Assembly (NCBI RefSeq): GCF_947492815.1
Contig: NZ_CANLOB010000004.1
Span: 152,859 to 216,858, forward strand
Direction of reading: 5' to 3'
Source of the DNA: an uncultured Dokdonia sp.
GTDB lineage: Bacteria > Bacteroidota > Bacteroidia > Flavobacteriales > Flavobacteriaceae
DNA: 64,000 nucleotides
A program made the translations under genes and the position numbers. The notes beneath the pieces were generated by a model. It was given only the letters and a program-made list of their open reading frames with translations, made no database searches and had not been told where the DNA came from. Positions 35,178-43,441 of this stretch are shown in pieces. Numbering within the stretch: position 1 is the first letter of the stretch; each line of letters opens with the position of its first letter.

Positions 35178-36839
35178 ATGATACAACGCATATTTAAAAA
35201 TTTCACATTCAATCCTAAAGATGATATTCTTTCTGGACTTACCGTAGCATTAGCATTGGTGCCAGAAGCAGTGGCATTTGCCTTTGTGGCTGAAATTCCG
35301 CCATTAGTAGGTCTTTACGGTGCGTTTATGATGGGAATTATCACGGCACTTTTTGGAGGGCGTCCAGGAATGATTTCTGGGGCTACAGGTGCCATGGCAG
35401 TTGTAATGGTGCATATGATCCAAAAAGGAAATGAAGTGGGTGATGCATTAGCAACTCCTATTGAAAACTTAGGATTGCAATGGTTATTTATTACGCTACT
35501 CTTTGTGGGAGCTATTCAAATAACAGCTGGAATTTTTAGACTTGGTAAGTTTGTTCGTTTGATTCCACATCCTGTGATGATGGGGTTTGTAAATGGGCTT
35601 GCGATTGTTATCTTCCTTTCACAATTAAAATTATTTCCAAGTTTAGGTACTGAAAATATTTCATTTACAGGAGCTACTGGGGATTGGTTTTCTGCCTTAT
35701 TTTCTAATGGTACGTTTTGGATCATGTTAGGCTTTGTGGCATTAACCATGGCAATTATGTATTTCTTACCTAAAATCACAAAAGCAGTACCTGCGGCACT
35801 TGTTGCAATTGTAGTCGTTGCGGCTATTGTTATTTTTGGAGATTTAGATATGAGTACTGTTGGATCTTTTATTCGAGAAGGGAGCTCTGATGGTGCAGGA
35901 TTAGAAGGTGGTTTACCTACTTTTCAATTTCAAATCTTTGATTCGGTTGTATTAGATACCATTATCGCTAATAAATGGCTCATTCTTTCTACCGCTTCTA
36001 TATTGGCGGCTGTAGGATTGATAGAGTCCTTAATGACACTCAACCTAATTGATGATATGACAGAAACACGTGGTAGCGGAAATCGCGAATGTGTAGCACA
36101 AGGAAGTGCCAATATCTTAAACGGTCTCTTTGGAGGAATGGGTGGTTGTGCTATGATTGGTCAATCTATTATCAATGTAAACTCTGGCGGACGTGGTCGT
36201 CTTTCTGGAGCTGTTGCCGCTGTTGCTCTTTTATGTTTTATCTTATTTGGAGCGCCTCTTATCGAGCAAATTCCAATTGCAGCATTGGTAGGTGTTATGT
36301 TTATGGTAGTGATAGGAACTTTTGCATGGTCAAGTTTTAGAATCCTAAATAAAATTCCACTGGCAGATGCCTTTGTGCTTATAGCTGTATCTGCCATTAC
36401 TGTGTGGCAAGATCTAGCGGTTGCTGTTATTGCAGGGGTTATCATGAGTGCTTTAGTATTTGCATGGAAAAATGCAACGATGATTCGTGCACGTAAGCGT
36501 ACTAAAGAAGATGGAACGAAAGTATATGAAATCTGGGGACCGCTCTTCTTTGGGTCCATTCAAAACTTCAATTCAAAATTTGATGTAAAAAATGATCCTG
36601 ATAAAATAGAAATCGATTTTATCGAATCACGTGTTAATGACCATTCTGGAATAGAAGCCTTACGTGGCATTGCAAATAAATACTTAGATGCTGGAAAGCA
36701 AGTAAAGCTTACACACTTGAGTCCAGAATGTAAAGCATTACTTTTAAAAGCAAATCCAAAATTTGATGAAGTCATAGAAACCGCTGTCGACGATCCTCGT
36801 TATCATGTGGTCACTGATTTATTAGACACAGAAGTATAA
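35178..36839 (+). CDS. SulP family anion transporter with STAS domain
   Basis: A 553-residue inner-membrane protein of the SulP/SLC26 family. The N-terminal signature LTVALALVPEAVAFAFVAEIPP is clear, followed by about ten to twelve hydrophobic helices and RPGMISGATGAMAVVM. A C-terminal cytoplasmic STAS domain begins near residue 450 (YEIWGPLFFGSIQNFNSKFD). Family members carry sulfate, bicarbonate or other anions; which one is not evident. The gene appears monocistronic. Confidence 0.92.
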   Translation: MIQRIFKNFTFNPKDDILSGLTVALALVPEAVAFAFVAEIPPLVGLYGAFMMGIITALFGGRPGMISGATGAMAVVMVHMIQKGNEVGDALATPIENLGLQWLFITLLFVGAIQITAGIFRLGKFVRLIPHPVMMGFVNGLAIVIFLSQLKLFPSLGTENISFTGATGDWFSALFSNGTFWIMLGFVALTMAIMYFLPKITKAVPAALVAIVVVAAIVIFGDLDMSTVGSFIREGSSDGAGLEGGLPTFQFQIFDSVVLDTIIANKWLILSTASILAAVGLIESLMTLNLIDDMTETRGSGNRECVAQGSANILNGLFGGMGGCAMIGQSIINVNSGGRGRLSGAVAAVALLCFILFGAPLIEQIPIAALVGVMFMVVIGTFAWSSFRILNKIPLADAFVLIAVSAITVWQDLAVAVIAGVIMSALVFAWKNATMIRARKRTKEDGTKVYEIWGPLFFGSIQNFNSKFDVKNDPDKIEIDFIESRVNDHSGIEALRGIANKYLDAGKQVKLTHLSPECKALLLKANPKFDEVIETAVDDPRYHVVTDLLDTEV

Positions 36840-36849
36840 ATATAAGCTA

Positions 36850-36970
36850 TTGTGCATTTTGAGTAATTTCATCGATTTTTTCCTGATACTAAAGGGAATA
36901 TCGACGATTTTTTTAGTTCTTCATTTAGGATTGAGATAAAACTAAAAATTTTACTAGATAATTAGAGTCA
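36850..36970 (-). repeat. Repeat family B, copy 1 (inverted relative to copies 2 and 3)
   Basis: Begins TTGTGCATTTTGAGTAATTTC and contains AAAGGGAATATCGACGA and TTCTTCATTTAGGATTGA; this is the reverse complement of the copies at 42.4 and 47.15 kb. It lies just after the SulP stop. Confidence 0.7.
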
Positions 36971-37182
36971 TAAAAATTATTAAACCAAGATCTCGTTGAA
37001 AAAGCGGGATTAGCCTGTCTGCTGACAGAGGCAGGTTCAACTATCTATTTTGTATGCGTCTTACAGACTTTACAAAATAGTATGTTACTACTAAGTATTT
37101 ATCTCCATTTTTTTTGTTACGTAAAAACCATAATTAGTAAAAGATTTTTCTTGCTACTTGTAAATAGTAAGCATATTGTATT

Positions 37183-37200
37183 GACAACTAATTAGTTGTC
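37183..37200. promoter_or_regulatory. Perfect palindrome, possible operator
   Basis: GACAACTAATTAGTTGTC, 18 bp and symmetric throughout, 243 bp upstream of the next start codon. A regulator-binding role is inferred only from symmetry. Confidence 0.3.
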
Positions 37201-37349
37201 TTGAAATTCCCATAAATAAAGGGTTTAAAGCTACCTCAAGTAATATTCTAAGAACGCTTAGAAAAATTGACATACGAAAAATCTTACAAATATATCCATA
37301 ACACACACAGAGTCATTATAATTTACTATTTGTAGGTAATTTACATACA

Positions 37350-37369
37350 GGGGCAAATGCCCCTATTTT
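37350..37369 (+). terminator. Terminator-like hairpin
   Basis: GGGGC-AAAT-GCCCC stem followed by TATTTTA. There is no gene immediately upstream, so it may end an unannotated transcript. Confidence 0.4.
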
Positions 37370-37402
37370 ATATTAAAAGTACAAGTAAAAGTTTTTTTTA
37401 TG

Positions 37403-37410
37403 TAGATTTG
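37403..37410 (+). promoter_or_regulatory. Promoter -7 element for the T9SS protein gene
   Basis: TAGATTTGC, an exact TAnnTTTG match, 32 bp upstream of the ATG. Confidence 0.6.
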
Positions 37411-37442
37411 CATATAATATCTCACTAAAACAAATATTAATT

Positions 37443-39143
37443 ATGAAAAAAATTACTTTCAAAAGTGTAGCTTTTGCTGCGGTTTTAACAAGTTTCGTAG
37501 GTTTCGGTCAAGGAACAGGTACTACAGAAAATTCAAATGATTTACCGGTAGGAATTCAAAACAACCATGGGGTTGAAGATACACGTGGCGCAGAAGTACC
37601 TTCTGTATTAGTTGCTGCAGCTCCTGGAAATGCTGATTGGATTGATGATGTAGAAGCAAAACTAGACGGAACTGGTCTTGTTGCTGCCGATACTTTTTTA
37701 ACAGGTGCTGGAACACCTACACTTGCAGAACTTCAATCGTATGACGCTGTATTAATTTTTACAGATGCTGGCGTTTCAGATCCTATGGGATTTGGAGACG
37801 TTTTAGCACAATATATTGATGGAGGTGGTGCTGTAGTAGATGCTACATTTACACCTAACGTTTCTATTACTGGAGGGTTTACTGCTTATGAACTATACTC
37901 TGCTTCTGGACAATCTAATGGTGCAAATTTAGGTATAGGAACTATTAATGAGCCTAGCCATCCTATTTTAGAAGGTGTATCTTCTTTTGATGGAGGAACG
38001 GCTTCTTTCCATAATACTGGAGGAACTATTGCTGCAGATGCTACTGTCATTGCAGAGTACACAACTACTGATCCTTTTATCATCATTCAAGAAAATGTAG
38101 GTCCTGCAAGTGCAAGACGTACTTTCCTTAATTTTTATCCACCATCTATCGATGCACGTGATGATTTCTGGAATACAACTTCTGATGGTGCTTTAATTAT
38201 GGCAAATGCGTTACGTTGGACTTCTTTTTTCAATGATGGTCCATCTGTACTTGTTGTTGCTTCTCCTGGTAATCCAGATTGGATTTTTGACGTAAGAGCC
38301 AAATTAGAAGAAACAGGTACATTAAATGTAGATACATTCCAAAGTGGTAGCGGTACGCCTACACTTACACAACTTCAAAACTATGACGCTGTATTCTTAT
38401 TTACAGATGCAGGTGCTGCAGATCCTGCAGCTTTAGGAGATGTTCTTGAAGATTATATTGATTCTGGAAAACCTGTTGTAGATGCTACCTTTACACCTAA
38501 TGTTTCTGTTACCGGTGGATTTACGCAGTATGAGTTATACTCAAATTCAGGACAATCTGGAGGAACTAACTTAGGGTTTGGTACTATTTTAGAGCCAGGA
38601 GATCCTATCCTTACAGAAGTATCTACTTTTGATGGAGGGACTTCTTCTTTCCACAATACTGGTGGAACTATCGCAAGTGGAGCTACTGTTATTGCAGAAT
38701 ATACAGATGGTTCTCCTTTATTAATTAGAGCTAGTAATGTAGGTCCTGCAAATACAAGACGTGTTTTTATTAATTTCTATCCACCATCTATCGATGCACG
38801 TGATGATTTTTGGAATACAACTTCTGATGGAGCTCGTATCATGCGTAATTCTTTAATATGGGCTATTAACGGAGAAGTACTTAGTACAGATGATAATGAA
38901 TTAGGAATTGATCTTTCTATCTATCCTAATCCTGCTCAAAATGAGTTAAATATTACGAACACATCTGGTGTTTCTATAGAAAAAACACAAATTATTGATA
39001 TGGTAGGTAGAATTGTTACTACGATGGACCCAAGTAACGCTGTCAATAGAACTATTGATATTTCAAACTTAACTACAGGTATTTACTTCTTACGTTTAGA
39101 GAGTACAGATGCTAGTAGTGTGATCAAGTTTATTAAGAAATAA
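37443..39143 (+). CDS. T9SS-secreted protein with duplicated GATase1-like domain
   Basis: A 566-residue protein with a signal peptide (cleavage near GFGQ) and two copies of a ~214-residue domain: copy 1 from about residue 53 (PSVLVAAAPGNADWIDDVEA) and copy 2 from about residue 267 (PSVLVVASPGNPDWIFDVRA). Each contains YDAV-FTDAG and PPSIDARDDFWNTTSDGA, a layout like ThuA/GATase1-like Rossmann domains without an obvious catalytic triad. The last ~80 residues are a type A sorting domain (SIYPNPAQNELNI ... LRLESTDASSVIKFIKK), so it should be exported through the outer membrane by T9SS and anchored or released. DNA identity between the copies is high, pointing to a recent duplication. Confidence 0.85.
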   Translation: MKKITFKSVAFAAVLTSFVGFGQGTGTTENSNDLPVGIQNNHGVEDTRGAEVPSVLVAAAPGNADWIDDVEAKLDGTGLVAADTFLTGAGTPTLAELQSYDAVLIFTDAGVSDPMGFGDVLAQYIDGGGAVVDATFTPNVSITGGFTAYELYSASGQSNGANLGIGTINEPSHPILEGVSSFDGGTASFHNTGGTIAADATVIAEYTTTDPFIIIQENVGPASARRTFLNFYPPSIDARDDFWNTTSDGALIMANALRWTSFFNDGPSVLVVASPGNPDWIFDVRAKLEETGTLNVDTFQSGSGTPTLTQLQNYDAVFLFTDAGAADPAALGDVLEDYIDSGKPVVDATFTPNVSVTGGFTQYELYSNSGQSGGTNLGFGTILEPGDPILTEVSTFDGGTSSFHNTGGTIASGATVIAEYTDGSPLLIRASNVGPANTRRVFINFYPPSIDARDDFWNTTSDGARIMRNSLIWAINGEVLSTDDNELGIDLSIYPNPAQNELNITNTSGVSIEKTQIIDMVGRIVTTMDPSNAVNRTIDISNLTTGIYFLRLESTDASSVIKFIKK

Positions 39144-39183
39144 GCATGATCTAGTTTCTAATATATATTTATGATTATAATAG

Positions 39184-39207
39184 TAAACCTCGCCTCTGGC
39201 GGGGTTT
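39184..39207 (+). terminator. Terminator after the T9SS protein gene
   Basis: Stem AAACCTCGCC / GGCGGGGTTT around TCT, followed by ATTATTAT. Confidence 0.75.
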
Positions 39208-39332
39208 ATTATTATATCCTTTTTTAGTTGGAACTAACTAGTAGTTAAAAATAGAAAGATGTTTTAAATAGAAGTATGGATGAATATATACTTTTTAGTA
39301 ACTTTATATGCTCAACCCCAAAAAATTAAAAC

Positions 39333-39704
39333 ATGTCAAAGAATACAGATTTAGGTTTATTAATACTACGTGTAGGTGTTTCAGGATTAATGCTCACACA
39401 TGGTCTTCCAAAATTATTAAACTTACTTCAAGGAAACTTTGATTTTCCTGATCCAATAGGACTAGGAAGTATGATCTCCCTTATTTTAATTGTAATTGCT
39501 GAAGCAATTTGTCCTGTACTTATTTTGGTAGGAATAAAAACCCGTATCGCTACCATCCCTCCTATTATTGCAATGGCTGTTGCAGCTTTTATGGTACATG
39601 GAGCGGATCCTATAGGCACAAAAGAAAAAGCGTTACTCTATTTAGTTGCCTTTATAGCCATAGGTCTTATGGGAGCTGGAAAATTATCTTTAGATAGGAA
39701 ATAA
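39333..39704 (+). CDS. DoxX family membrane protein
   Basis: A 123-residue protein of four hydrophobic helices. LLILRVGVSGLMLTHGLPKL near the N-terminus and AICPVLILVGIKTRIATIPP match the DoxX family, which is found in quinone-linked redox contexts but often of unknown specific role. A TAACTTTA motif about 30 bp upstream is promoter-like. It appears monocistronic. Confidence 0.88.
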   Translation: MSKNTDLGLLILRVGVSGLMLTHGLPKLLNLLQGNFDFPDPIGLGSMISLILIVIAEAICPVLILVGIKTRIATIPPIIAMAVAAFMVHGADPIGTKEKALLYLVAFIAIGLMGAGKLSLDRK

Positions 39705-39831
39705 AATTTACACGTAGTATATAATACTGATATACTAAAACTTCAGTTATCTTATATTTCAATTTTCAATAGCAGTCAAATGATATAAATCGATTGTTAT
39801 GACGTAAAGTATGATACTTATTAATAATTTT

Positions 39832-39839
39832 TATATTTG
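39832..39839 (+). promoter_or_regulatory. Promoter -7 element for the RiPP precursor gene
   Basis: TATATTTGA, an exact TAnnTTTG match, 28 bp upstream of the ATG at 39868. Confidence 0.55.
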
Positions 39840-39867
39840 AGAAAATATAAAATACATATCTATCGTT

Positions 39868-40038
39868 ATGAAAAAAAAGAATAGTCTCAGTAAATTAACT
39901 TTGAATAAAGAAATGATTTCGAAATTAGAATCATTACAAATGAAAAGAGTCTATGGCGGAAGTGTTGAAGGTCTAGGGCTATGTAACTCTCCTAATACTA
40001 GAATGATTGGGTGTACCGTAGAAACTATAAATTGTTAA
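39868..40038 (+). CDS. Class I lanthipeptide-type precursor peptide (orphan RiPP precursor)
   Basis: A 56-residue ORF too short for most gene callers. Its first ~31 residues, MKKKNSLSKLTLNKEMISKL and on through ESLQMKRVYGG, match the Bacteroidota leader pattern of natural-product precursors (LxLNKxxIxxL...MxxVxGG) ending in a double glycine. The predicted core (SVEGLGLCNSPNTRMIGCTV plus ETINC) has three Cys and several Ser/Thr, as needed for thioether rings. It has an upstream promoter motif and a downstream hairpin terminator (40129-40164). No LanB, LanC, radical SAM, peptidase/ABC or other processing gene lies in the window, so any maturation enzymes must be elsewhere. The product is unknown. 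Confidence 0.75.
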   Translation: MKKKNSLSKLTLNKEMISKLESLQMKRVYGGSVEGLGLCNSPNTRMIGCTVETINC

Positions 40039-40128
40039 TGCTAACTTGGGAGGGTAAAATTGGATGCATATTAAAGAGAAAGCATACTCCTTTTTACAAA
40101 TTTAAAATAGAGATATTTGCCTAACAAT

Positions 40129-40164
40129 AAATAAAAAAACCTCGTCGCCAAACGAGGTTTTTAT
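40129..40164. terminator. Bidirectional terminator
   Basis: AAAAAAACCTCGT / ACGAGGTTTTT stem flanked by A- and T-runs, between the precursor gene and the convergent DUF4252 gene. Confidence 0.8.
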
Positions 40165-40211
40165 TGTTTACATTCTAAAATATACAGATATCTAATATCT
40201 GATCATATGAT

Positions 40212-40760
40212 TTATTGCTGATTAAAAACATCCATTACTCCATCAAATTGAGATACATCAATATCTCCTGCTTGGATGGTCTTGGCAAGATTTGCCATAT
40301 CTGCAATATTCATATCATTACCTAATAAACGAGCTAATACAAACCCTTTTTCATCTTGTGAGGCAAACACAATTACTTCATCTATTGCATCTTCTTCTCC
40401 TCTAAAGTAAAGTTTCATGTTTCCCATTTCTGAATTAACTTTCATTAATTCTTCATAATCATCACTAGCCAATATCGTTGATACTTTTGCTACTTCAGTT
40501 TCAAAAGAGGCTCCCGTGTCTTCTTTCATAGGGTACGCCATGATATTAATCTTACGTACTGTTTTAAGAACTCTTTTTTGCTCTTCATCTAAAGCTTTTG
40601 TATCCTGACTTATTAAACTGGTAGGTACATCAACTAAAATAAAATCTGAGTTTTCTTGATTTGCAACGTAATACTCCTGTAGTGTTTCGCCATTATTACA
40701 ACTTGTAAGGCTTATACCAGCAAATAAAACGATGGTTATTATTTTTACTATTCCTTTCAT
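40212..40760 (-). CDS. DUF4252 lipoprotein
   Basis: A 182-residue protein with a lipoprotein signal peptide ending ISLTSC (Cys21). The mature part shows DUF4252 features: FILVDVPTSLISQ, VRKINIMAYPM and DEVIVFASQDEKGFVLARLLG. The family is found in sigma/anti-sigma cassettes of Bacteroidota; function unknown. It is the last gene of the 40.2-42.3 kb operon, 3 bp after its paralogue. Confidence 0.85.
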   Translation of the reverse strand: MKGIVKIITIVLFAGISLTSCNNGETLQEYYVANQENSDFILVDVPTSLISQDTKALDEEQKRVLKTVRKINIMAYPMKEDTGASFETEVAKVSTILASDDYEELMKVNSEMGNMKLYFRGEEDAIDEVIVFASQDEKGFVLARLLGNDMNIADMANLAKTIQAGDIDVSQFDGVMDVFNQQ

Positions 40761-40763
40761 AAT

Positions 40764-41300
40764 TTATCCTTTTTTTGCTTTGTCTACATCTTTAAGAGCT
40801 TCACTTCCTTTAAAGTTTAACTCTTGTGCCAACTTTGATATTTGTTTTAAATCTATGTTTCCTGTTACTTGGAAAAATACCGTACGATCTTCTCCATCTA
40901 TATCTCCATTAAGAAACATCACAAACTCTTTTACAAAATCATCATTACTTCCTGGTTTGTAATAGAATTTCACATTCTTACCATCATCTGTAGCTCTTAA
41001 AAGTTCTTCAAGATTAGCAGAAGAGATATAACTCTTCATAGTGCTATTCATCTGTGATGCTAAGTTTTCTTTTGTAGTCGTAAACATTTTTACGTTTTCC
41101 AGGTTGTTTACCAGCTCTATGTATGATTGCATTTCTGGATCTGATGAGTTTAGATCTACTTTACTTAATAGTTTAAACATTTTTTGATTCATCACCATAG
41201 ATGAAACTCCTTTCATAGATTCAAATTTATCAAATTGATTTTGTGCAACCATCGTCATAGACGATACTAATAGTACTACTGCGATAATTATTTTTTTCAT
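40764..41300 (-). CDS. DUF4252 exported protein
   Basis: A 178-residue paralogue of the adjacent lipoprotein, with a cleavable signal peptide (IIIAVVLLVSSMTMVAQNQF) instead of a lipobox. The mature part has FESMKGVSSMVMNQKMFKLL, GKNVKFYYKPGSNDDFVKEF and ITGNIDLKQISKL-like (FQVTGNIDLKQISKLAQELN) blocks of the DUF4252 family. Its place directly after the anti-sigma-like gene suggests its expression is controlled by the ECF sigma factor. Confidence 0.85.
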   Translation of the reverse strand: MKKIIIAVVLLVSSMTMVAQNQFDKFESMKGVSSMVMNQKMFKLLSKVDLNSSDPEMQSYIELVNNLENVKMFTTTKENLASQMNSTMKSYISSANLEELLRATDDGKNVKFYYKPGSNDDFVKEFVMFLNGDIDGEDRTVFFQVTGNIDLKQISKLAQELNFKGSEALKDVDKAKKG

Positions 41301-41311
41301 TTTTATATTTT

Positions 41312-41761
41312 TTATTGTTTAAAAAAGTTGCTGGTAGTTGTATTAAATTCATTTACTGCACCCAGCTGTGCAGTGCTTTCACTAAACATTTTCCCCATTA
41401 ATCCTAATGCTTGTTTGGTTTTTAGGACCCCTACTTCTTGAGGTACGTTTCCTACATAAATTCCAGCATCAGAATTATCAGGTTCAATTATTTGAGTTGT
41501 AATTCCTATAGTTAGTATTACAACGGCTGCCACTCCAGAAATCCAACGAAGCACAGGCTTCTTTTGTTTTGGTAAATGTATAGGGATATCATATGTTTCT
41601 TGCGATGCAAAGGCAAAGGCCGTAAACATATCTCTATAACTTTCCAAATGAGGTGCTACATGATCACTTGTAAAATACATACGTAATTGCTTTTCTTGCG
41701 CAAGTGTAGTTGCTCCCTCAAAATAGGCTTCCAGTAACTGCTCAACTTTATTGGATTCCAT
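41312..41761 (-). CDS. Putative anti-sigma factor
   Basis: A 149-residue protein: a cytoplasmic N-terminal helical part (VEQLLEAYFEGATTLAQEKQ, typical of the short N-terminal domain of Bacteroidota anti-sigma factors), a single hydrophobic helix near residues 76-92 (SGVAAVVILTIGITTQII) and a short periplasmic tail. It overlaps the sigma gene by 14 bp, the arrangement usual for a cognate anti-sigma factor that holds the sigma at the membrane. Confidence 0.75.
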   Translation of the reverse strand: MESNKVEQLLEAYFEGATTLAQEKQLRMYFTSDHVAPHLESYRDMFTAFAFASQETYDIPIHLPKQKKPVLRWISGVAAVVILTIGITTQIIEPDNSDAGIYVGNVPQEVGVLKTKQALGLMGKMFSESTAQLGAVNEFNTTTSNFFKQ

Positions 41762-42257
41762 AGTTTTGTTTTTTAATTAATGCTTCTCTTATGGTTTTTC
41801 TAGCACGTGATAATGCAACACGAACTGCTGTTTCATTCATTTCTAACATAGCTGCAATTTCTGAATTATCAAATTGCTCTACATCTCTTAACTGCAGAAT
41901 TAACTGCTGTTGTTCGGGTAAATTTTTCATTAACTTATATACCCATTCTACTTCGTTTGAAGCTTCGATTTGTCTTCCGGTATTACGAGAATGATCTTCA
42001 TAATTACTGTGTACTATTCTAAGGTTATTATTTCGTTTTGCCTTTAATGAGTCGTAACAATAATTTTTGGTCATAGTCATCGCAAATGCTTCAACACTTC
42101 TATATTGCTTCATTTTAGATCTACGCGTCCACAAACGCAACAAAATTTCTTGAGTTGCATCTTGTGCTTCGTCTTCAGAGATAAGTAATCGTTTGGCCAC
42201 ACGATATATTTTATCTTTAAAGGGATTTACAAGTTGTATGAATGCAGTTTGATCCAT
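41748..42257 (-). CDS. ECF RNA polymerase sigma factor
   Basis: A 169-residue ECF-type sigma-70 factor. Region 2 holds DEAQDATQEILLRLWTRRSK with the DATQE core, and region 4 holds LPEQQQLILQLRDVEQFDNS followed by NETAVRVALSRARKTIREAL, the helix-turn-helix that reads the -35-type element. It should direct transcription of the operon in response to an envelope or cytoplasmic signal via the anti-sigma factor encoded next. It heads a four-gene cassette with the anti-sigma and two DUF4252 genes. Confidence 0.9.
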   Translation of the reverse strand: MDQTAFIQLVNPFKDKIYRVAKRLLISEDEAQDATQEILLRLWTRRSKMKQYRSVEAFAMTMTKNYCYDSLKAKRNNNLRIVHSNYEDHSRNTGRQIEASNEVEWVYKLMKNLPEQQQLILQLRDVEQFDNSEIAAMLEMNETAVRVALSRARKTIREALIKKQNYGIQ

Positions 42258-42404
42258 GTATTTAATTTCGGTTAGTTATAAGGGAGACGAGTACCTTTAT
42301 ATTTTGTTACAACAAATTTTATTTTTTTTGTGAAAAAGTAAAATTTTAAAAATTCATTGTCAAAAATAAGTATGTTTATTATAGATAATAGTTTTATGTT
42401 TAAC

Positions 42405-42550
42405 TCGTGGTGAATTTATATATTCAGTACTCTAATTTTCTAGTATTTTTTTATTTTTTACTTCAATCTTAAAAGGAAGAATCAAAAATTTCATCGATAT
42501 TCACTTTGGGCTTAGGAAAAAATTGATGGAATTACTCAATATACACAACA
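42405..42550 (+). repeat. Repeat family B, copy 2
   Basis: Same orientation as copy 3 (47149-47293). Shared landmarks are CGTGGTG-ATTTA at the left, GGAAGAAT(C/T)AAAAATTTCATCGATATTC and TACTCAA-AT-CACAAC at the right. The left and right ends are imperfect inverted repeats. Confidence 0.75.
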
Positions 42551-42576
42551 GATTATTCAATATATAAATATTAGTA

Positions 42577-42596
42577 TACGCTTTCGCGAAAGCGTA
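42577..42596. repeat. Extended palindrome copy
   Basis: Perfect 20 bp copy TACGCTTTCGCGAAAGCGTA, 63 bp upstream of the YbjQ-like gene. Confidence 0.9.
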
Positions 42597-42658
42597 CCAA
42601 GCACCTTTTTCCTGTAACAACTTAATATATTCTAACACTAATAAGCAAAACAATATAT

Positions 42659-42976
42659 ATGATCATAACCACAACTAATAGTATAGACGGAAAAGAAGTG
42701 ACTAATTACTTAGGAATCATAGTAGGGACCACGTATACGTCAAATCATGGAACAAAAGGAATGACTTTTAAAGACATCTTTAATAGCAAGAAGTATTATG
42801 AAAATTATGAAAGCGGACTCGATAAAGCTAAAGAGGAAGCCTTTGAAAAGTTAAAAGCAAAAGCTTCAGAAAAACAAGCCAACGCAATTATTGGAGTGTC
42901 CATAGATATTGAAATGATGAGCACTACAGGAATTACAATGGTATCTGTAGTAGGAACAGCTGTAAGAGTACAATAA
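42659..42976 (+). CDS. YbjQ/UPF0145 family protein
   Basis: A 105-residue protein matching the heavy-metal-binding-domain-named YbjQ (UPF0145) family: an N-terminal strand-rich part (EVTNYLGIIVGTTYTSN), a helix (LDKAKEEAFEKLKAKASEKQ), then ANAIIGVSIDIEMMS and VVGTAVRV. The family forms pentameric rings; its function is unresolved. It lies 9 bp before the GNAT gene and is probably cotranscribed with it and the oxidase gene. Confidence 0.85.
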   Translation: MIITTTNSIDGKEVTNYLGIIVGTTYTSNHGTKGMTFKDIFNSKKYYENYESGLDKAKEEAFEKLKAKASEKQANAIIGVSIDIEMMSTTGITMVSVVGTAVRVQ

Positions 42977-42985
42977 TTATCATCT

Positions 42986-43432
42986 ATGATTTGTAAAAGA
43001 ACCACCTCTCAGCATTCTGACTTTATAGAATTAGTACATCTCTTAGACGCTGAATTAACTGAAAGAGATGGTGATGAGCATACTTTTTATCATCAGTTTA
43101 ATAGTATTGACTCATTACAGCATTGTATCGTTTTATACCATGTATCTGACGCGGTAGGATGTGGCGCTATAAAAAACTATGATGATGCGACTGTAGAAGT
43201 AAAACGAATGTATGTTACAAATACACATAGAGGTAAAGGTGTAGCAACACGCATCTTAATACATTTAGAAATGTGGGCAAAAGAACTAGATTTTCAACGA
43301 TGTGTACTAGAAACCGGTATCAGGCAGCCAGAAGCCATTGCGTTATATAAAAAAAATGGATATCATCAAATTCCTAATTACGGTCAATATATAGGCGTAG
43401 AAAACAGTGTCTGTTTTGAAAAGCTTTTATAG
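42986..43432 (+). CDS. GNAT family N-acetyltransferase
   Basis: A 148-residue GCN5-related acetyltransferase. The acetyl-CoA-binding region VKRMYVTNTHRGKGVATRIL (near residues 72-91) has the R/Q-x-x-G-x-G/A loop, followed by FQRCVLETGIRQPEAIALYK and YKKNGYHQIPNYGQY, typical of the fold. The substrate is unknown. It is closely spaced with the YbjQ-like gene upstream and the amine oxidase gene downstream (9 bp each). Confidence 0.9.
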   Translation: MICKRTTSQHSDFIELVHLLDAELTERDGDEHTFYHQFNSIDSLQHCIVLYHVSDAVGCGAIKNYDDATVEVKRMYVTNTHRGKGVATRILIHLEMWAKELDFQRCVLETGIRQPEAIALYKKNGYHQIPNYGQYIGVENSVCFEKLL

Positions 43433-43441
43433 ATTTGAACT

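Larger units (their letters stand above)
36971..37442. other. Gene-free stretch upstream of the T9SS protein gene
   Basis: About 470 bp without a convincing ORF. Visible are a hairpin near 36986-37006, a CCTGTCTGC-type inverted repeat (37013-37034), a perfect 18 bp palindrome GACAACTAATTAGTTGTC (37183-37200), and a GGGGCAAATGCCCC hairpin with TATTTTA following (37350-37369). Confidence 0.6.
42258..42658. other. Intergenic region with repeat B and palindrome
   Basis: A 401 bp divergent gap. It contains repeat B copy 2, then a palindrome copy, and no ORF of note. No exact TAnnTTTG motif was found near either start. Confidence 0.6.

Noticed and set aside
34977..35186. A 69-residue minus-strand frame overlapping the palindrome and the SulP promoter
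   Set aside because: It has no start context or recognisable domain, spans repeat A and the palindrome, and overlaps the start of the SulP gene.
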